DNA of 8,992 nucleotides. Source: an uncultured Prevotella sp. GTDB taxonomy: Bacteria > Bacteroidota > Bacteroidia > Bacteroidales > Bacteroidaceae. This document shows positions 5,920 to 8,992 of this stretch, in pieces (position 1 is the stretch's first letter; every line of letters begins with the position of its first letter). The DNA lies in assembly GCA_934230965.1 (NCBI GenBank), contig CAKQFW010000077.1:1-8992 (forward strand), read 5' to 3'. The notes under the pieces were generated by a model. The model saw only the letters and a list, made by a program, of their open reading frames with translations, made no database searches and was not told the origin of the DNA. The position numbers and the translations under genes were made by a program.

Positions 5920-7344
5920 ATGAAGCTCTATACTGATGCCGAACTGGCACAAATACTTGATAAGGATATATTTCATTTGATTGGCGACACCGCCGATGAA
6001 CTGAACCTCGACTGCTATGTTGTGGGAGGATATGTGCGCGACCTCTTTCTCGAGCGCCCCTCAAATGATATTGACGTAGTGGTGGTGGGCAGTGGCATAC
6101 AGGTGGCCAACGCCTTGCGCAAGAAGATGGGACGCAAGGCAAATATCTCAGTGTTCAAGAATTTTGGCACGGCACAGGTGAAATATAAAGGTCTGGAGGT
6201 AGAGTTTGTGGGGGCTCGACGCGAAAGTTATAGCCACGACTCGCGTAAACCCATTGTCGAAGATGGCACGCTGGAAGACGATCAGAACCGTCGCGACTTT
6301 ACCGTCAACGCCATGGCTATACAGCTAAACCGTGCCCATTTTGGCGAGCTTGTCGACCCCTTCGGCGGCATTGAAGACCTTGAAGACGGCATCATTCGCA
6401 CGCCTCTCGACCCCGATATCACGTTCTCTGACGACCCCTTGCGCATGCTGCGCTGTGTGCGTTTTGCCACACAGCTACACTTCTTTATCGAAGACGAAAC
6501 GTTTGAAGCGTTGGGACGAAACGCGCATCGCCTGAAAATTATTAGTGGCGAGCGCATCAGCGAAGAACTGAACAAAACCATTAAGGCAGCGCAACCCAGC
6601 CGTGGCTTTGTCGACTTGCAGCGTTCGGGCCTTCTTCAGCTCATCTTACCCGAGTTGGCAGGGCTGGATATTGTTGAAACACGCAATGGCCGTGCCCATA
6701 AAAACAACTTCTACCACACGCTCGAGGTGCTTGACAATGTGGCACAAAAGAGCGATAACCTATGGTTGCGCTGGGCGGCTCTGTTGCACGATGTGGGAAA
6801 AACACGTAGCAAACGCTGGGACCCCGCGCTGGGCTGGACCTTTCATAACCACAACTACCTGGGCGCCAAGATGGTGCCAGAGATATTCCGCCGACTGAAA
6901 GAGCCTATGGATGCCAAGATGAAGTATGTGCAAAAGTTGGTTGACCTGCACATGCGCCCCATCGCTATTGCCGACGAAGAGGTGACCGACAGCGCTGTGC
7001 GACGCCTCTTGAACGATGCTGGCGACGACATTGATGACCTGATGACGCTGTGCGAAGCCGACATCACCAGCAAAAACCAGGTGCGCAAACGCCAGTTTCT
7101 CGACAATTTCCGCATGGTGCGCGAAAAATTGGCCGACCTGAAAGAGCGCGATTATAAACGCCTCTTGCAGCCGTGCATCGATGGTAACGAAATTATGGAG
7201 ATGTTCCACCTGCAGCCTTGCCGCGAGGTGGGCACCCTGAAGCAGTGCTTGAAAGACGCTGTGCTCGATAATAAGGTGGAGAACGAACGCGAGCCGCTCA
7301 TGCAGCTGCTCATGCAAAAAGCACGACAGATGGGGCTGGCCTAA
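5920..7344 (+). CDS. cca: CCA-adding tRNA nucleotidyltransferase with HD domain
   Basis: A 474-residue, full-length class II nucleotidyltransferase that adds or repairs the 3' CCA end of tRNAs in the cytoplasm. The head domain shows VVGGYVRDLFLERPSNDIDV with Gly36-Gly37 and the metal-binding Asp50 and Asp52. The RRDFTVNAMA motif (124-133) and DDPLRMLRCVRFA (171-183), which includes the nucleotide-selecting neck region, follow. The C-terminal half has an HD phosphohydrolase motif (RWAALLHDVGKT, His290-Asp291), as in bacterial enzymes with extra phosphodiesterase activity. The close relative poly(A) polymerase (pcnB) shares the head, but the HD domain and the Bacteroidetes context favour cca. 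The gene stands alone between its own promoter and a long non-coding stretch. Codons are G/C-richer than in the left part of the window, as expected for a core gene. Confidence 0.93.
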   Translation: MKLYTDAELAQILDKDIFHLIGDTADELNLDCYVVGGYVRDLFLERPSNDIDVVVVGSGIQVANALRKKMGRKANISVFKNFGTAQVKYKGLEVEFVGARRESYSHDSRKPIVEDGTLEDDQNRRDFTVNAMAIQLNRAHFGELVDPFGGIEDLEDGIIRTPLDPDITFSDDPLRMLRCVRFATQLHFFIEDETFEALGRNAHRLKIISGERISEELNKTIKAAQPSRGFVDLQRSGLLQLILPELAGLDIVETRNGRAHKNNFYHTLEVLDNVAQKSDNLWLRWAALLHDVGKTRSKRWDPALGWTFHNHNYLGAKMVPEIFRRLKEPMDAKMKYVQKLVDLHMRPIAIADEEVTDSAVRRLLNDAGDDIDDLMTLCEADITSKNQVRKRQFLDNFRMVREKLADLKERDYKRLLQPCIDGNEIMEMFHLQPCREVGTLKQCLKDAVLDNKVENEREPLMQLLMQKARQMGLA

Positions 7345-7355
7345 GGGCTCCATCT
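7328..7355 (+). other. Hairpin enclosing the cca stop codon
   Basis: AGATGGGGCT (7328-7337) pairs with the segment ending in CCATCT (7346-7355): ten pairs including two wobbles, with the TAA stop (7342-7344) in the 8-nt loop. No T-run follows, so it is not a classical terminator. It may protect the mRNA 3' end or be incidental. Confidence 0.35.
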
Positions 7356-7379
7356 GCCTTACCCCCTCCTCCCTTCGCG

Positions 7380-7512
7380 CCATACACGGTCCTACTTGCC
7401 TTTGTTTGTGGTTAGGGTAGTCCTTATTATTGGTTAGGATTACCCTTGTTCACGGTTAGTATTATCCTTGTTCACGGTTAGTATTGCCCTCATTCACGGG
7501 TTTCCTCTTGCC
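7380..7512. repeat. Cluster of degenerate 22-bp tandem repeats (about six units)
   Basis: Four in-phase units of exactly 22 bp start at 7402, 7424, 7446 and 7468, all carrying GGTTAG at the same place and ending in CC. The last two are nearly identical (TTGTTCACGGTTAGTATT, then a variable pair and CC). Worn copies flank them: 7380-7401 (CACGGT and TTGCC in phase) and 7490-7512 (ATTCACGG and TTGCC, one base longer). No open reading frame runs through them. There are no spacers, so this is not a CRISPR array. Function unknown; 22 bp is about two helical turns. Confidence 0.75.
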
Positions 7513-7676
7513 TCTTCTTCCTCGTTTTCTTTACCTTCTCATTTCGTAAAGCAAATGATGTTCGTCTTTTCCTTTACAGTGTTCAATCTTTCTATAGCGG
7601 TGCGAAAATATCTTAATGCTTGAATAATATATGTTAAATATACGGGCTTGATTATCTTATTTATATATTTTGTTGG
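7513..7676. other. Non-coding stretch, AT-rich toward its right end
   Basis: Between the repeat cluster and the promoter of the efflux gene I see no gene, no RNA gene and no clear hairpin. The left portion is pyrimidine-rich (CTCTTCTTCC); the right portion (about 7600-7676) is very AT-rich, as expected upstream of a promoter. Confidence 0.5.
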
Positions 7677-7684
7677 TATCTTTG
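7677..7684 (+). promoter_or_regulatory. TAnnTTTG -7 box for the efflux adaptor gene
   Basis: TATCTTTG fits the Bacteroidetes -7 consensus and is followed by GC. The upstream -33 element is poor: CTTG at 7647-7650 is 26 bp away. If used, transcription starts near 7690 and leaves a leader of about 300 nt before the ATG at 7996. I see no better box closer to the gene. Confidence 0.5.
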
Positions 7685-7689
7685 CAGCC

Positions 7690-7717
7690 GAAAACTAAAT
7701 GCATATACTTAGTTTTC
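7690..7717 (+). other. Hairpin at the expected 5' end of the efflux mRNA
   Basis: GAAAACTAA (7690-7698) and TTAGTTTTC (7709-7717) are perfect inverted repeats of 9 bp around a 10-nt loop (ATGCATATAC). It begins where transcription from the 7677 box should start, so it would cap the mRNA or act as an operator overlapping the start site. No T-run follows at once, so it is not a typical terminator. Confidence 0.5.
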
Positions 7718-7807
7718 TGTACTCGGTCCGCTCTATAGTCTGATTGATGGTAAAAAGATGGAGATAACAAATTATATAGAAAACGAATGTATCTGCTATA
7801 TTATATA

Positions 7808-7895
7808 AGGTGTAACCAATACTGACATTAGGCGAAACCAATATAGCCATTAGGTGTAGCCGATAGGGATAAAAGGCGAAGCACTTGGTAAACCT
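7808..7895. repeat. Second cluster of 22-bp tandem repeats, in the efflux leader
   Basis: Four in-phase 22-bp units start at 7808, 7830, 7852 and 7874, each beginning AGGYGWA. Units 1 and 2 are closest (AGGTGTAACCAATA and AGGCGAAACCAATA, both ending in CATT). Units 3 and 4 diverge after about 10-13 bases. The cluster lies about 100 bp before the efflux adaptor ATG, inside the predicted leader. It contains TAACCAATA (7813-7821), the exact reverse complement of 7428-7436 in the first cluster. Confidence 0.65.
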
Positions 7896-7995
7896 TGCTC
7901 AGATGTTGACCGCTGAGGGGCATATATACCGAATAGCAGACGGATAACATGTTAGAACAAATATAAATTTTTAAGAGATAATTATTTTAATAGGT

Positions 7996-8992
7996 ATGAA
8001 AAAAAACAAGTTTTTGATTCTTGCAGCTGTGGTAATGGCTGCGGTGCTCACCTCTTGTGGTGGAGGTAAAAGTGGTGGTAAGCCTGATTTCGGCGACAAC
8101 GAGTATGCTGTTCGCACCATTCAGGGCCAGGATGCCAATTTGCAGACAACGTATCCTGCCACCATCAAGGGTATGCAAGACGTAGAAATTCGTCCGAAAG
8201 TGTCGGGCTTCATCACTAAATTGTGTGTGAAAGAAGGCCAGACCGTGAAGGCCGGACAGCTGTTGTTTGAGATTGACAACGTAACATACGCCGCTGCCGT
8301 ACGTCAGGCAAAGGCTTCGGTAAACGCTGCTAAGGCTGCTTTGGCCACCGCAAAGCTTACCTATGAGAACAACGAGAAACTGTTTAAGAACAACGTTATT
8401 GGTGCTTTCGACCTTCAGTCGTCACGCAATAACTACGAGAGCGCACAGGCTCAGCTGGCTCAGGCTCAGGCTGCTTACGTATCGGCTAAGCAGAACCTCA
8501 ACTTCTGCTTCGTAACAAGCCCCACCAATGGTGTTGTAGGCGACCTGCCTTACCGTGTAGGTGCGCTGGTTAGCGCTTCGTCGCAGCAGCCTCTCACCAC
8601 CGTGAGCAACATCAGCACCATGCAGGTTTACTTCTCTGTAACCGAGAAAGACTTGCTGGAAATGACCAAGACCGCTGGCGGACTGAACGCTGCCATCGGC
8701 AGCTATCCCGCTGTAAAACTGCAGTTGGCCGATGGCACTATCTACAATCAGCCGGGTCGTGTGGCTACTGTTAGCGGTGTTATCAATGCCAGCACTGGTT
8801 CAGTATCGATGCGTGCCGATTTCCCTAACCCCGATCATCTTTTGAAGAGCGGTGCTTCAGGCTCTATCGTTGTGCCTCACGTTTCTTCATCGGCCGTTAT
8901 CATTCCGCAAGATGCTGTGGCTCAGGTGCAAGACAAATACTTTGTTTATGTGGTTGGTAAGGATAACAAGGTTAAGTATACCGCTGTTACCA
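7996..8992 (+). CDS. RND efflux periplasmic adaptor lipoprotein (cut by window edge)
   Basis: The first 332 codons of a membrane fusion protein of the AcrA/MexA type, which links an inner-membrane RND pump to an outer-membrane channel. The signal peptide ends in a lipobox (VLTSC, Cys21), so it is anchored by lipid. VEIRPKVSGFITKLCVKEGQ and AGQLLFEIDN (about 63-94) form the lipoyl-like domain. An alanine/glutamine-rich helical hairpin (about 95-165) follows, including NNEKLFKNNVIGAFDLQSS. The second lipoyl half (FVTSPTNGVVG) and beta-barrel (STMQVYFSVTEKDLLEM) come next, and IIPQDAVAQVQDKYFVYVVG begins the membrane-proximal domain. The frame is open to the right edge. The pump and channel genes are expected downstream but not seen. 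Substrates are unknown. The start at 7996 gives a standard signal peptide. Confidence 0.92.
   Translation, partial: MKKNKFLILAAVVMAAVLTSCGGGKSGGKPDFGDNEYAVRTIQGQDANLQTTYPATIKGMQDVEIRPKVSGFITKLCVKEGQTVKAGQLLFEIDNVTYAAAVRQAKASVNAAKAALATAKLTYENNEKLFKNNVIGAFDLQSSRNNYESAQAQLAQAQAAYVSAKQNLNFCFVTSPTNGVVGDLPYRVGALVSASSQQPLTTVSNISTMQVYFSVTEKDLLEMTKTAGGLNAAIGSYPAVKLQLADGTIYNQPGRVATVSGVINASTGSVSMRADFPNPDHLLKSGASGSIVVPHVSSSAVIIPQDAVAQVQDKYFVYVVGKDNKVKYTAVT

Noticed and set aside
6760..7383. Long minus-strand open frame (207 codons) opposite cca
   Set aside because: It lies inside cca on the opposite strand, has a His/Gln-rich composition typical of an antisense frame, and cca is unmistakable.
7380..7895. 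CRISPR array
   Set aside because: Both 22-bp clusters are direct tandem arrays without unique spacers, and no cas gene is nearby.
7345..7995. tRNA or other structured RNA gene in the long gap
   Set aside because: No cloverleaf arms, GTTCRANNC motif or CCA end found on either strand by eye; only the hairpin and repeats stand out.

Overview
The window looks like chromosome from a Bacteroidales bacterium, most probably Prevotella or a close relative. Three things point there. Promoter-like boxes of the Bacteroidetes form TAnnTTTG, some with an upstream TTTG, sit in front of most genes. Shine-Dalgarno sequences are largely absent. The protein families (stand-alone LytTR regulator, Sel1-caspase, DUF4384-like protein, IS4-type transposase with a DUF4372-like N-terminus) are typical of the group. 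The genus is an inference.

Left part (1-1000), accessory-looking and AT-rich. The N-terminal 41 codons of an IS4-family transposase run off the left edge on the minus strand, with a promoter. Next is a small stand-alone LytTR DNA-binding protein. It is followed by a gene graveyard: a possible scrap of an OmpA-like domain, a strong two-way hairpin terminator, and a minus-strand coding tail resembling the last strands of a Type IX secretion C-terminal domain.

Middle (1000-5790). A minus-strand lipoprotein gene and a four-gene plus-strand operon diverge from a shared intergenic region. All four operon products carry signal peptides. They are an alanine-rich protein with a charged N-terminal region, a DUF4384-like protein, an unrecognised 344-residue protein, and a Sel1-repeat plus caspase-like (peptidase C14) protein with an intact His/Cys dyad. 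In other bacteria DUF4384 is often fused to caspase domains; here the parts are separate exported proteins, which suggests one envelope-located system. This is the most interesting part of the window. A hairpin terminator closes the operon.

Right part (5785-8992). A consensus promoter overlaps the operon terminator and leads to cca (tRNA nucleotidyltransferase with an HD domain). About 650 bp without a gene follows. It holds two separate clusters of degenerate 22-bp tandem repeats, a promoter -7 box and a hairpin at the expected start of a roughly 300-nt leader. The leader runs into a lipoprotein adaptor subunit of an RND-type efflux pump, cut by the right edge of the window.
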